A DNA stretch of 64,000 nt from Antedon mediterranea. Taxonomy: Eukaryota > Echinodermata > Crinoidea > Comatulida > Antedonidae. A program made the position numbers and the translations under genes. How positions within the stretch are numbered: the stretch's first letter is position 1; every line of letters begins with the position of its first letter. Shown piece by piece: positions 39,201 to 49,500 of the stretch. The stretch is taken from NCBI RefSeq assembly GCF_964355755.1, contig NC_092672.1:34840501-34904500 (forward strand), written 5' to 3'. The notes beneath the pieces were generated by a model. The model did not search any database, was not told where the DNA came from, and saw only the letters and a list, made by a program, of their open reading frames with translations.

Positions 39201-39998
39201 TCTTTCTTTTCAATTAACGTTGCAACCCCGAATTCCCGAACAGTTTTTTCACATCCACGCGGTGGCTGCCGTCAACAAATCAACTTGTGATTGCATGTTA
39301 TGTACAGTATATTAAATGCGTTATGAAAAATCATAAAACTAGTCATGTAATTATATAATTCATAATGATATGAAGTTTATATATGAATGAAGCAACCATT
39401 TTTTAATTACAAAATAAATAGGCCCACTGGTCACGTCTAACTGGTAGCCCTAGCGTAGATTAGTGGATCCCGCATTAGTAGGCATCTAGGCTAGTTCGCC
39501 GTGTGGCGCAGCTATGAAATGATCCATCGCTGTATAGTCAAAACAAAGAATTGGTATAGTATAGAGTCGACGATTACCTCGCTCTGTGCATGCGCAATAG
39601 CGTGTCGGATTCCCTAACGCTGGGCAGTTGGGTTCCGGTGCCGGAATCCTAACCACGGCGAATAATAAACGCCTAGGCTAGGCATAAAGGGATTTATTTA
39701 ATATTATTGTTATTCTCTGGGGAGTCAAGGTCAGCTAGCTGTCCCTCATCCACTATCAGCTGCATCTAGTGTAGTAGGCCTAGTAGTAGTAGTAGCAGTC
39801 ACTAGGCCTACACTCTGGCCTCTATTATAGAAGTACTGTACAGTATGCCTAGGCTAGCCTTACTTTACTAACTAGCTAGGCCTAGGCTAGGCCTAGTAGT
39901 AGTAGGCCTACTAGGCCTAGTAGGCCTATCTATCAAACATAAACAACAAGGAAGACAATTACGACACCGTGCAAATTACCTTTTCCTTTTATTGCCAT
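15223..39998 (-). CDS. Ankyrin-repeat protein, 967 residues, 15 exons
   Basis: Exons, 5' to 3' on the minus strand: 39980-39998, 36573-36947, 28863-28991, 27735-27889, 27121-27339, 26388-26463, 25547-25690, 24938-25149, 23960-24259, 18265-18322, 17076-17206, 16413-16721, 15973-16228, 15498-15862, 15223-15378. All junctions keep frame and sum to 968 codons with the stop. Residues 1-107 form a conserved-looking helical N-terminus (MAIKGKDFKKAVTFIKEFL). About eight or nine ankyrin repeats span residues 108-395, with typical GRTALMYAV, GSTVLHRAV, GRAPIHWA and GKTVLHMAA cores. The rest is disordered: proline-rich (PPPPRPSLGEP), acidic, His/Pro/Ser-rich, and a lysine cluster GKKKKKKRSS that could be a nuclear signal. 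The function is probably scaffolding. The first repeats resemble inversin, but no IQ motif is seen, so orthology is not assigned. Confidence 0.85.
18801..19200 (+). mobile_element. Helitron-type element, 5' part
   Basis: Starts A|TCTATATATAAATTTACG, a 5'-TC end inserted after A, as expected for Helitrons. The following 350 bases match, in the opposite orientation, the 5' regions of the elements ending at 33016 and 34193. No intact 3' hairpin with CTAG follows, so this copy is truncated. Confidence 0.65.
20274..20953. mobile_element. Inverted-repeat element split by a SINE
   Basis: The outer ends read AAGGCCCAATTACACTATGA on the left and its close complement on the right (ending TAGTGTATGGGCCTTA). 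The inner arms are also complementary (ATCAAATGACGTCA versus TGACGTCATTTGAT), making a long foldback DNA element. A tRNA-derived SINE occupies 20443-20760, close to the centre of symmetry. Confidence 0.6.
20443..20760 (+). mobile_element. tRNA-derived SINE, family 1
   Basis: The head reads GAGTGAATGGCCGAGCGG (box A) and GGGGTTCGAGGCTCAC (box B), like a class II Leu/Ser tRNA. About 230 bases of unrelated body follow, with a tail TTTCAATTCAATTCAT. A second copy lies in reverse at 26681-26976. The long body and dispersed copies show that it is a SINE and not a tRNA gene. Confidence 0.8.
21235..22285 (+). repeat. Diverged tandem repeats with a TTGGGCTTATCAAC core
   Basis: At least six copies of a roughly 50-bp motif (TTGGGCTTATCAACAAATAA followed by TACTTTCGTTCAAAATG) occur, some adjacent and some spaced, within two larger blocks that also share TCAATATCATGTAAAATG. 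It looks like an old satellite-like expansion inside an intron. Confidence 0.7.
22309..22457. mobile_element. Foldback MITE, copy 4
   Basis: Family of 611-772. The left end TTAAGCTCTGTCTATACTATC is intact; the right end is worn (GTGTAGACACAGA). Confidence 0.75.
23259..23865 (+). mobile_element. Helitron-related fragment
   Basis: Reverse-orientation match to about 33060-33540, plus part of the 5' region of the same family. Near its end it keeps a damaged version of the terminal hairpin and CATCTAG motif (GCGAGCGTACCATCCAG). Confidence 0.55.
24672..24913 (-). mobile_element. tRNA-derived SINE, family 2
   Basis: Read on the minus strand, the head GCGTGTGACGCAGTGTGTTG and a box-B-like GTGGTTCGAAGC are followed by a body shared with 54090-54381 (CATACGTGGTTGATCCAAAA versus a near-identical stretch). 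It sits just downstream of ankyrin exon 8, inside the intron. Confidence 0.65.
25777..25942. mobile_element. Foldback MITE, copy 5 (best preserved)
   Basis: A 166-bp near-palindrome bounded by TTAA on both sides (25777-25780 and 25939-25942), with GCTCTGTC-type termini. The TTAA flanks are either the target duplication or part of the inverted repeat; other copies are AT-rich but not always TTAA. Confidence 0.85.
26681..26976 (-). mobile_element. tRNA-derived SINE, family 1 (reverse copy)
   Basis: Reverse complement of the SINE at 20443-20760, with the AATTGAATTGAAAT tail at the left and the tRNA-like head (AGTGATTGGCCGAGCAGTTA) at the right. It lies in the intron between ankyrin exons 5 and 6. 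Confidence 0.8.
28438..28525. repeat. GAT/TGA-type microsatellite
   Basis: Imperfect trinucleotide tract (GATGATGAT with occasional AAT, AAC and ACC interruptions) in intron 3 of the ankyrin gene. Confidence 0.85.
29461..29621. mobile_element. Foldback MITE, copy 6
   Basis: Family of 611-772, with both AGCTCTGTCTACAC-type ends intact and a two-base expansion in the left arm (ACTATATC). Confidence 0.8.
30460..33016 (-). mobile_element. Helitron-type element 1
   Basis: On the minus strand it begins TCTATATATAAATTTACG at 33016 and ends at 30460 with the hairpin GCGAGCGAAGCGAGC followed by GTGCCATCTAG, then T. A 5' TC, a 3' hairpin and a CTRR end between A and T are the hallmarks of Helitrons. 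No Rep/helicase frame is present, so it is non-autonomous. Internally it holds duplicated segments (31612-31920 versus 32443-32720) and a TACAGTAGAATCC end of a pogo-like insert near 30521. Confidence 0.7.
33017..34193 (-). mobile_element. Helitron-type element 2
   Basis: A 1177-bp copy with the same ends: the 5' TCTATATATAAATTTACG lies at 34193 and the 3' hairpin plus CTAG at 33017. The base before the TC end is A and the base after CTAG is T on the minus strand. That T is the first base of element 1, so this copy sits exactly at the 5' terminus of its neighbour. Confidence 0.75.
36266..36335 (-). repeat. tRNA-like fragment (probable SINE relic)
   Basis: The minus strand reads GCAGCTTGGTGATTAAGG and then GGGGTTCAAATCCTGTAGCA, a box-B-like motif with spacing like a tRNA. 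The rest of the cloverleaf is not convincing. Confidence 0.35.
37275..37689. mobile_element. 415-bp foldback element
   Basis: Inverted arms of about 34 bp begin AGCAAAGAACTTATAACACA on the left and end with its exact complement on the right. AAT flanks both sides (37272-37274 and 37690-37692). Inside are two tandem copies of a segment beginning GGAGTAGGGCGCCCGCATCA. The matching place in the neighbouring duplicate (about 38468) lacks it. Confidence 0.75.
38645..39177. mobile_element. Pogo/Tigger-like element with TA duplication
   Basis: A 533-bp element with ends CAGTAGAACCTCCATTTTAC and the complementary ending GTAAAACACAGGTTCTACTG, flanked by TA on both sides (38643-38644 and 39178-39179). 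The uninterrupted sister copy reads GATATTAATAAG at about 37860-37871, with a single TA. No transposase frame remains. Confidence 0.85.
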
Positions 39999-40707
39999 AA
40001 TGTCAAAAACTCAGTTCCATTGAGACTGAAATACAATGTTTTATTTTGATTATTCAGTTTGTGCATTCCAATTAAATTTGACGTCCAAATATTTTGTTTT
40101 TGTAGCATTCTTTTTCGGAAACTGAAAACCGCCATTTATTTTCTATTTCAGTGTTTGGACTCGTCGATTATTCGCCAGGGATGTAAATCATAATTCCTAA
40201 AGTGTCATTCTGTTGGTGGCGCTAACTAACGCGCGCGTTTAAATACTGTTACACGTCGACAACTTTGTATAAATACAATGCAAAATCAGTTATAATTATT
40301 ATGTTGACTTATTGGTTTATTATAGAATGATAGAAAATTACGAAAAGAGTGTTTGAAATTAACGTTTTTGTTTTACGGGCACCGGCAAGAACAGTTGTGG
40401 ACTATCATATATACATTTTATCGCTTCTCGTCACAAATTCGAGGCTACCACACCGTACAACATATGTTATTAAATCCCTTGCATATTGCACCGGATCTGA
40501 TAGACACAATTCACCGGTAGTTCTTCTGCCGATACCGTGGTATTGATTACATTGTTATTATATAAGTTAGTCAATGTTCACACTTAAAGCAAATCAACTA
40601 TTGTTCTGTATCAACAAAGGTGGTTCAAATACAAACACGTTTGCGCTCGGCGTTCAGATTATACTGTATCATTGAGGAAAGAGGTGATCAAAATAGACCT
40701 ACTCAAA
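39999..40707. promoter_or_regulatory. Divergent intergenic spacer
   Basis: About 0.7 kb separate the start codons of the ankyrin gene (minus) and the first MAPEG-like gene (plus), so it must hold both promoters. A TATAAATA at 40268-40275 is a possible core element for the plus strand; its distance to the ATG would imply a long 5' UTR. Nothing else is assignable by eye. Confidence 0.4.
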
Positions 40708-41271
40708 ATGTCTCCTAAAAAGGACACCCAATCTGGAATAATACAAGATGGCATCATAGCACTGATTCTGTTCTCCGTCTACTCATACATCGGGTGGAAT
40801 TACCTTCCTATTGAGACTACAGGCTTGGATTCTGTATTCGATCGTCTGATATTCACCGCGCGCTGGCAAGTATTGGAGGTAGTCCTTCTGTTTACGATGA
40901 TCATGGTAGTAGCCAACACCCGGTTTAGGAGTGTGGACAAAATTGGAGATCCGACTAAACCAATGCCACCATCCCATATCATTACCGTGCATATTCGAGT
41001 TCTCCAGAATACTGTGGAGCAGTTGGCTCTGAGAGCACCGTTTGAACTCATTCTCTCTACATATCTCGAGCAGACGTCAATGAAACTGATTCCGTTGTTG
41101 GTCACGTTTTTTGTGGTAGCAAGGATCATTTTCTGGGTTGGATACACCCGTGGTCCATTTCAAAGAGCTCTTGGATTTTCAATGACATTTATGCCGACGA
41201 TGTTGATGATGTTTTTCAATCTGTATTGCTTCTTCACCAAAGGAGCAACGTTCGGATTGTCTTCTGCTTAG
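40708..41271 (+). CDS. MAPEG/TMEM79-like four-helix membrane protein, copy 1
   Basis: An intronless frame of 187 residues from ATG 40708 (MSPKKDTQSG). An upstream in-frame TTG is not used. Four hydrophobic segments are seen: about residues 14-33, 52-72, 130-150 and 158-177. Between the second and third lies GDPTKPMPPSH, then RVLQNTVEQL, the N-T-x-E-Q signature of the MAPEG fold (the membrane family that includes glutathione-using enzymes and TMEM79/mattrin). The TMEM79-type order (an EQL motif, a loop LSTYLE, then LIPLL and WVGY) is kept. Enzymatic activity cannot be inferred. A tandem relative lies 1.15 kb downstream. The poly(A) signal AATAAA is at about 41598. Confidence 0.75.
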   Translation: MSPKKDTQSGIIQDGIIALILFSVYSYIGWNYLPIETTGLDSVFDRLIFTARWQVLEVVLLFTMIMVVANTRFRSVDKIGDPTKPMPPSHIITVHIRVLQNTVEQLALRAPFELILSTYLEQTSMKLIPLLVTFFVVARIIFWVGYTRGPFQRALGFSMTFMPTMLMMFFNLYCFFTKGATFGLSSA

Positions 41272-42420
41272 ATTAGACGTCGAGCACCATTTGACATGTC
41301 TAAGAAGACATGACGTCAACTTCTGTTCTGGTTATCGTTGTATTAGTATAGAAGAGACTCTAGGAACTCGCCATTAGAAACGATACCGTACGTCACTGAC
41401 TATAACTGTACTCTTTCTCTCTGTATGTTCTGGACAGCAAGCTCTTTTGCTTCTTTCGTCAAACTAGCTGTCGATTACAACTTTCAAAACATTTCTTAGA
41501 ATGCTTGAATATTATTTTTAAAGCAACATCGTCTCCTTTTATTACTTAAACGTCATTGGTAGCTGAATAATTATGAATATCACAGTAGTAAATCGAAAAT
41601 AAAAAACAATTTTGTCATTCATTTTTTAATAGAGTTGAATAAAAAAAACCAAGCGCAATTGATTTTACTTATTAGTAGGACCACAAAGGAGCGATACATG
41701 GCCGGAAGGGGATTACGATAGATGATATTGGCACAAACAGCGGATAAAGTACCCAGTGATAGGAAATAATGGAAGAGTATAATCTTTACTTTATTTCATT
41801 ATCCCATGGATGTATAGCCTTTGAATTTGTTTGATCTTGAACAGCTGCTTGAAAGAATCATTACCGTATTAAGAAAAATGCATTGAATTGCATGAAAATA
41901 ACTATATTGCATCGGCCTAATCGTTAATTTTGCAGCATAGCCGCCATACAACGGGTAATTTCAATGTATTGGTTAAACCATGGAGATCTTGATTAAATAT
42001 ATGCTGCCTCTTCGATAGTCCAAAAAAGATCTATTGATTCACGATCATACTCGACGATTTTAATCAATTGACGGAACGTGTATTGATTTATTCCAGGACC
42101 CTAATATCAGATTACACCATTGTGCTATTGTATGTTCAAATAGAGCAAAGAAAACAGTTCTTTGGTTCAACGGACTATTAAAGCAAAGAAAGGAACGAAA
42201 GCGGTTCGGAGTTCGAACATATTTGCAGCCAATTAAATCTGACCTTTTCCGTTGTATACCCGGTACAATTGTGTTGTTTTTTAAAGGCGTTGTCGTCTTG
42301 CAAAGACTAGTGTAACGGTTGTGCCAACTGTCTAAGCCTTCTCTTTGACGTGACACAGGACTTCATCGTGAATTCAACAGTACTATAAGGTGAATTACTC
42401 AATTACCAACTGACCTCAAA
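41272..42420. other. Spacer between the two MAPEG-like genes
   Basis: Holds the 3' UTR of copy 1 (AATAAA near 41598) and the promoter/5' UTR of copy 2. No further exon or recognisable element is seen. The minus-strand ORF at 42060-42356 has no support. Confidence 0.5.
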
Positions 42421-42957
42421 ATGACACTTAAATCTGAAATCGAATCCAGAATCAAGAGAGACAATGCAATTGGATTTCTCCTTCTGGCTGCATATTTTTA
42501 CGTCGGATGGAACTATATCAATTTCCAGACTTCTAATCTGAATGCTGTCCTGGATCGTCTGGTGTACACCGCTCAATGGCAGATACTGGATGTTGGCCTT
42601 TTGATTGTCATGATTTTGACGGTTGGTATGACTCGTGGAAGTGACCTTACAAAAGTTGGAGATCCCACTAAGCCTATGCCAGCATCACACGTCATCAACG
42701 TTCATTGCCGAGTTCTCCAGAATACTGTGGAGCAGTTTGTTATCAGAGCTCCTTCGGAACTCATTCTCTCCACATACTTGGACGCAGGTTGTATGAAGAT
42801 TATACCATTGCTGGTGATATTGTTTGTGGTTGGAAGGGTTGTTTATTGGATTGGATACGTCAAAGATCCTTTTAAGAGAGTTTTGGGATTTACATTGACA
42901 CAGATGCCAACCATCTTCATCGTGTTTTATTGTGTGTATTCTTTGATAGCAATGTGA
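42421..42957 (+). CDS. MAPEG/TMEM79-like four-helix membrane protein, copy 2
   Basis: An intronless frame of 178 residues from ATG 42421 (MTLKSEIESR) to TGA. It aligns end to end with copy 1, sharing GWNYxxFxT, VGDPTKPMPxSH, VLQNTVEQ, RAPxELILSTYL and IPLLV. Four membrane segments lie at corresponding positions. It differs mainly at the N-terminus and in having a shorter C-terminus ending in VYSLIAM. The same CTCAAA precedes both ATGs, so the duplication reached into the 5' UTR. A poly(A) signal lies at about 43119-43124. Role unknown; probably a lipid-environment membrane protein like TMEM79. Confidence 0.75.
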   Translation: MTLKSEIESRIKRDNAIGFLLLAAYFYVGWNYINFQTSNLNAVLDRLVYTAQWQILDVGLLIVMILTVGMTRGSDLTKVGDPTKPMPASHVINVHCRVLQNTVEQFVIRAPSELILSTYLDAGCMKIIPLLVILFVVGRVVYWIGYVKDPFKRVLGFTLTQMPTIFIVFYCVYSLIAM

Positions 42958-43598
42958 TTCTCTATCTATTATAGGCTATCTATACTATAGGCATTTAATA
43001 ACTATAACTTCGACATTTCTGTCAGCAACATTCTCGTTAAATGATCACAATCAGTTAACAGCTTTCTACAGTGTTACAACACATACCCGTATTTCTTCAT
43101 TTTACTCATCAAGAAAAAAATAAAACGAAATAACTGGTTGAAACGTCAGATAAACACCATTTTTATTGTGTTTATTATATCTTATAAAATATTCTGTATA
43201 ATTATGAAGAAATAAATAACATTTTGATCTAAAATATTAACAGCATTAACTATCTACAGTAAACTAAAGGAAAATGCGTCAATAGTAAAGCTCATGTTTA
43301 AAATGAATTAGAAACATTAAATAAAGTTTTCTTTCTAAACATTCTGTTTATATTATTATTTTGCTTTCTTTAAAAATGCTAAGTTATCATGTGATCTTCG
43401 GTTTTTACATTATTATTAGCGGTTTAGTTATTTTCTCTTTCGTTAAACATTTGATTATGTACAGAGTGAGGCCTAGATTAAACGCAAACAATAAAATAAA
43501 ATGTCACATTGTATTGAGGAAACTTCCTGGGTATGTCCAATTTCGTCCAAAATCGAACATCTCTATTGGCAATTGGTTGACCACCGGGTCAGTGTAAT
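42958..43598. other. Convergent 3' spacer
   Basis: Shared 3' region between MAPEG-like copy 2 (plus) and the class C receptor (minus). It contains AATAAA at about 43119 for the plus gene and several TTTATT motifs usable as minus-strand signals. No gene is seen. Confidence 0.5.
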
Positions 43599-46500
43599 TC
43601 ATAAATTCGTAAGCGCTTCTTCTTCGTTTGTATGAAGAGCTGAAAGAATAAGTGACAAAGTTTAATACTATTTGTTTTATTACGTAGGTCTAAAATTACT
43701 GCGCATGCCCTTGATGATGTCATTACCTACCTGTGTTTGCATAGGCTTGTCCCATCTTTGAATTCCTAACTGGTCTTTCATTTTTTGCTGAATACACGTT
43801 ACAAAGAACATTTACTTTTGGTACAAAAATGGCGATAAAAATAAGAGTTGAATTTAAAGTTAATCCGACACAAACACTTGCTACCTCATAATCCGTATCG
43901 TCTGATAAAACATAGACGCACGTCCACGCGATGACGCAACATATAGTTGAGACGCACGCAAGAAAAATGAATCTCGCCTCGCTATTTACACTTGATGAAC
44001 TTAAAGCTCCAAAAGATGATATTAATGAAAATAATACTAGAAAGCAAGCGTACGATAAAGATATAACTAAATCCAGTTTTTCGAAGGAGCACAGTGTCTC
44101 GTTATTTGAATTTAAAACAGTTGATGGATGTTCAAGAATCAGCCATTCGACAACCAACACAATTTCCGCCATTAAAAATACAAAGAAAAATAGAGTTTGT
44201 GATGAAGCACCAATAAATCCGATTGGTTCTTCCGGAACCAAACGACGACGTAGTCTATTAATCCGGATGATTTTAACTGATAGTGCAGAGAAGACGATGG
44301 CATACACAAAACTGACACCAACTCGTCTTATACCGCAAACGATTACTGTAGGTTTGACCATAAATGGTAAATTCATTACATACATCAATATCAATCCAAT
44401 AATTAGCCAGATACTCAGGTTAAGAGATGCTTCAATGACAACAGTGTGACGTCTGTAGTAAAATAAGTAACCAGCAACTAACAAAATCAATGCAGCAAAT
44501 GTTGCAGAAGCCGCCAAAACGATGGTTACCCAGTAGCCTTCAACATTCCAGACGATACTTTCACTGTCATCAGGTTCATTAGTTTCGCCGGTTGTTTCTG
44601 GTGATGACGTCTTGCAATTGCAGAGCGTACCAACAGGACATGTCGACGTTCTTACACCCTCTTGGAGATTGCCATTGATGTCGTACGACTTGATCTTGGT
44701 AACATCAATTAGTAGCGTTCCAGACAGTATACTTCCAACCTTAAAATGAAATGTCATTTGGTACGGTAATTAAACATACACAAAGGACGACAGTCATGAC
44801 CTTTGTTTCAGGGTAAGCTAGGCCTATATGGACTAATACTTGTTGATGCTATAATACTGTACCTGTATTTCTTTGGCATTCTGATCACCTATCTGATTAA
44901 AAATAACAATCTCGTCTTCAATCTCTCCCTCATTAAACTTGATAGATTCTTCGCTGATTGGTGGATGAATTTCAACATTTGCTAATGTATTGTATATACC
45001 CTTTGAATCAGGTTCCAAAAATTCCCTGCATATCGACATTGCATTCTCTTTACAAAGAGTAGAAAGTCTGTTGTGAGCTGCTTGCGCAATCATATATACA
45101 GATTTAATCGTTTCAGCAACCAGATCTGATATACGAAGAAGAGATTCATCAACGCTTGTTAAGGTCAAGCCTTTTTCACATATTGGGACGGGAGACGTAA
45201 ATTCATCTTCAAGTCTACAATTAGCTAGTATTTCAAAATACTCTCTAAACCAAGGATTTCCATGATCGTCAAGTGGATTGATGTTTTTCAGATACGTCTC
45301 AAATTCAGTAAGATCATACTTGTATTGTCTTCTTGTGGATAATGTTGCTATTGGTGAGTTCTTAAAAGCTGTGACGTCATGGATGCTTGGAAATGATCCT
45401 ACCCACATTACATTGGCTTCATTTGTTCCAAAGGTAGCTCTGCTTTCGAGCAGCATAGAAAAATGGCCGTCAGACAAGAACGCAACTGCCACGCCTACTT
45501 CTGATGTTGATATTTCTGAAATGATTCCATCAAACTGCAAACGACTTCCATCTTCTGGTATTCCCTTATTCACGGCTATACAAACACCAAGATATTCTAT
45601 TTCTTTTGTAAATTGCTCAGCTTGAAATCGTTCATAATCTGCGTCTGTGTATACAATTGCTATGTATGTCCAATTGAAGTAAATCACTAGCTCCTTTAGA
45701 GTAGAGAAAGTTGGTAGTTGGCTTTGTTTGGTAAAGATATGATACGGCGCTGATGATGTTGATGCACTTTCGTTATCAAACACAGACGGACTGATCTAAA
45801 ATGATAATATTTCGACGATAATCTATGTACAAACTATAACATTGGTTAAAATGTATGACCAATTACATATTTTATTTTGATACAACAGATATGAAATTTA
45901 AACGTTTTTAATTTTAGATCCTGATTAGTTCAGAACATAAGACATGAATTATAGGCATAAGAACGGAAATAATCAATTCTGTAGTAGGCCTAATGATTTT
46001 GTTAGTCTTTTTTTTAATAATATTTTACTCACGGCGGTAAAGCCCAGTATGTTTACAGCATTCGGAACTATAGCAGAAGCCACCACTGAATCAACAGGTC
46101 CAATGACAGCAAAGTCATGGCCGTACCGACTAGAATTACCAACAATATTCACGAACTGATCATACGCCATCAATGTGCTCCCGCAGTAATCAGCAACGGC
46201 TGCCCCAAGATTCAGCCCAGGCAATATGTTATTGTCTCCATTGATTTTATCCATTGCGTAAATCAAAGCCTGCACTGCTACAACTTCCTCTAGGTTCAAG
46301 CTGCCACACCTCAAAGCTGAGGAACCAGCAGTGTGTGTTGAAAATAAAGCGGGAATAACGATGTCTCCATCAATTATCGACAGCTTAGGGTTTTCGTTAG
46401 AGCATGGAAGAGTTTTGTAAGGACATTCTGATGCTACATTTTCAAACTCGGCAACGTTTAATCCTTCTAACCCGACACCATCTTTCCAGGATCCGATCTA

Positions 46501-49500
46501 AAAAGCAACATATGACAAAAGTTACACATTGGAACGAAATGAAGAGGAAAACTCTATGAGTTATTTTGAATTTCCGCTGACATCGAGTGTATTTAGTTTA
46601 ATAGTAAATAGCTTACAGTCTGGTAGCCGAATTCCGAATTAAGTTCCTCAAATTTGTTGACGTCATACACAGCCGAATTTACTTGTCCATTTTCATCAAA
46701 TGCGACATCTGACCCACTCAAACTTTCAACCATCGTTTCATTGATATGAGAGAGCCACTCATCCATTGATACCGATTGTAAATCTTTACAGATAGTACCC
46801 ACTTCAGGACACTTGTCGCGTATCAACATATCTAACGCTGTAGAAAGAACGTACACAGCATCTATAACACTGGAAATAGTGCGACTTTGGGCATCCGTTG
46901 CGCTTAAGACATCTGAATCTATGGAAAGTAGTAAAAGTATACATACATTATACGGCAACATATCATATATTGTTCTAAAATACAACTTACTACTACTGCC
47001 GGTATACTTCTTCTCTTAAAATGTACAGTTTAGAACGAAGTAAATACACCTTAAAATGTAAAACTGTAAATCACTTTTATAATTAGAATGTCATATTAAT
47101 TAATCTTATACCATACTTTACAATATTTTTATATTTACGCGGCTACTCAACATCTAATCCATGTAATAAATAAATCATTCGATTTGAGTGTATGAGTCAC
47201 AGAATGCGTCAAAATGTATGGAAGGCCAAACCTGTGCATAATTCGTCATAGAGGATTGGTTGACCCGGTAATTGGCAGTTGTAGCGTCCCATCCAGAATT
47301 CTGCGAACCACGGATCAGCAGAATTGTTTGGTTGTAATCCGGTAAAATAAGATTCAAATTCTGAATTGACCAGAGATTTTGGAGAGATGGTTATTGAATC
47401 TGAAAGTGACGAAAAACCAAAGATAAAATTGTATTTATGAAGTATGACTCATTGGAAAATCAAATCATAGTAAAAAATATATTTTCAGTTTCCATTTTAA
47501 ATCGGCGAATAATTATTTCTGTTTTAAATTAATATATTGTATTTACTCTTGGCGACTGATTTAACACCAACTACAGCTGATGAGTCTAAACCCCATTTGT
47601 CTGAAGCCAAAATCTGAAATGTCTGCTCTAGTCCGGCACGATCAATGGCTCTAAGGAACTGGTTTACTTCTTGAAACTCCAAAAAGACAACAATGACGTC
47701 GGATGTTGGATACGCCAGTAATTTGTATATTACGTCATCATCGAAAGAGGCGTCTTCGTCTACAACAATTGAGTTTGCAACAAAGATATCGGCCTGTTTG
47801 GAAAAAAATATTACTGAATTAATACTTCTTCAACTTCTTCGAACTTGGTGAAAGAGATCATAAATGGTGCTACGAAAATTTTACAATTTGATATGTTTAC
47901 TGTTTATTTAAGACTTATTTTACCTTAGCGGCAAGATCTTTCAAAGTTTTCACGGCTTCATTTGCATATTGACCTTCTAGAATTTGAATATATTTATATT
48001 CAGCTTGTAAAAGAACATCAACCAAAACTCTTGCTTGTTTTTGGTCAGTGCCAACAACATGATAGAAGTTAACAAGGTCAGCAGTAGATGCAGTTGAAAG
48101 TTGTCCAATCTGGACCATGTCAACTGCAGCTAGTTGCTGGTTGACCGATCTAGTGAGGTCATTCCTATCTGCGCCAATAGCCCCGATTGCATACTGTTGA
48201 TTTCCGCTTTGTTCTCTATTCATAAAAAGTTCTTCTGTTTGTTGGAACCCGGATGTGAACTGATACGTTTGAGAACCTGCTATTCTGCTATCGGAGCACG
48301 TGTCATACGCTTCCATACCAATTGTCACATTTGGAAGAATGTTCTCATTGTTATTTATCGTCTGGATAGCATACAACATCGCCTGCATTCGAACGTACCC
48401 GGATGTCTTGAAAACACTACAATTGACGTCATGAATGGAAAACATCCCTGCGAAAATGACATCACCATATATAATAAATGATTTAGCTGAGCTCGAAAGA
48501 CATATTGTGCAAGAGTCTGGACAAGTTGAAATTGAAATGTCTTCAAGCTGCGTGGATGAATTCCATAACTGTAGGTTATTGATATCAAGTGTTATTCCTG
48601 TATCTGTGTTCCATTCACCAACCTACAATATAACAAAATATATAACAATAGATATTAAAAGGACACCTTCTGGACCAACGTCTTAATAGGGGTAACTACT
48701 GAATAAAAAAGTTGGCTGTAGTACATGTACGTTACAACATCATATTGACATTCGTTCATTTTACGGGAAAGTATCCCCTGAATAGGAGTACCAAAAGAAG
48801 AGTAATCGAAGTACAGTAGTTCTGTACAGATCTTTATTAATAACAGTATTTCATTCATTTTCTTTATTTCGAATAGTACATCCGTATACAAATCATACAA
48901 AAGAACAAAAAGAGAAACAATTTCACCAGGAAATTGACAATATAAGCAACTTCCACAAAACCAACCAACAATAACCTAAAATACTAATTTGCACCAACGC
49001 TGATGTAGGTTGGATTGTGGAAGTACGTTAACTATGGTTTGAATTAGATAAAAACATAAATAGGTTAGGATACATAGGATATTTACTTTTATAAATCTAG
49101 ATTTTAATCAACCAACCTTAACTAAGGTACTATTTCCATTATTATCCAATTGTACATTGTGAATATCAAACTCGACATGCTTCGGTTCTCCATTATCTTT
49201 AAACACAATCGTCTGATTCAAGGCACCTGTAAAATCATCTGTCAAAAGTGTACTCAACAAACTTTGGCCAGCCGCTGAACCAAATCGTTCACATATTCCC
49301 ACGGTTTCGCCACACAATTCCTGGTGAAGTTTTGCTAACGCTTCAGCATATATAAACACAGCATCGATTATATTTGAAACGATGACGTCAACATTGTTAA
49401 ACGTCTCTGATGTAAACTCCGTTGATTTGTTACATGGTACACCATAGTCGCCATCTTGTGATAAATCACATTCATTCATATTTTCCCAAGCTCGCGCGAA

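Larger units (their letters stand above)
36948..39979. other. Intron 1 of the ankyrin gene: local direct duplication with inserts
   Basis: Two direct copies of a unit starting AACGCCGTGGTTAGGATTCC occupy 37166-38220 and 38360-39529, with a short third copy reversed at about 39588-39660. Copy 1 carries a foldback element (37275-37689) absent from copy 2. Copy 2 carries a pogo-like element (38645-39177) absent from copy 1. Outside these inserts the copies are nearly identical. The stretch 39760-39935 is rich in palindromic TAGGCCTA. Confidence 0.8.

Noticed and set aside
43931-44449. 172-codon plus-strand ORF
   Set aside because: Antisense shadow of the seven-helix exon.
47175-47357. 60-codon minus-strand ORF beginning MNLILPDYNQ
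   Set aside because: It is out of frame with receptor exon 8, whose frame (NSEFESYFTGL...DPWFAEFWM) matches the other two modules.
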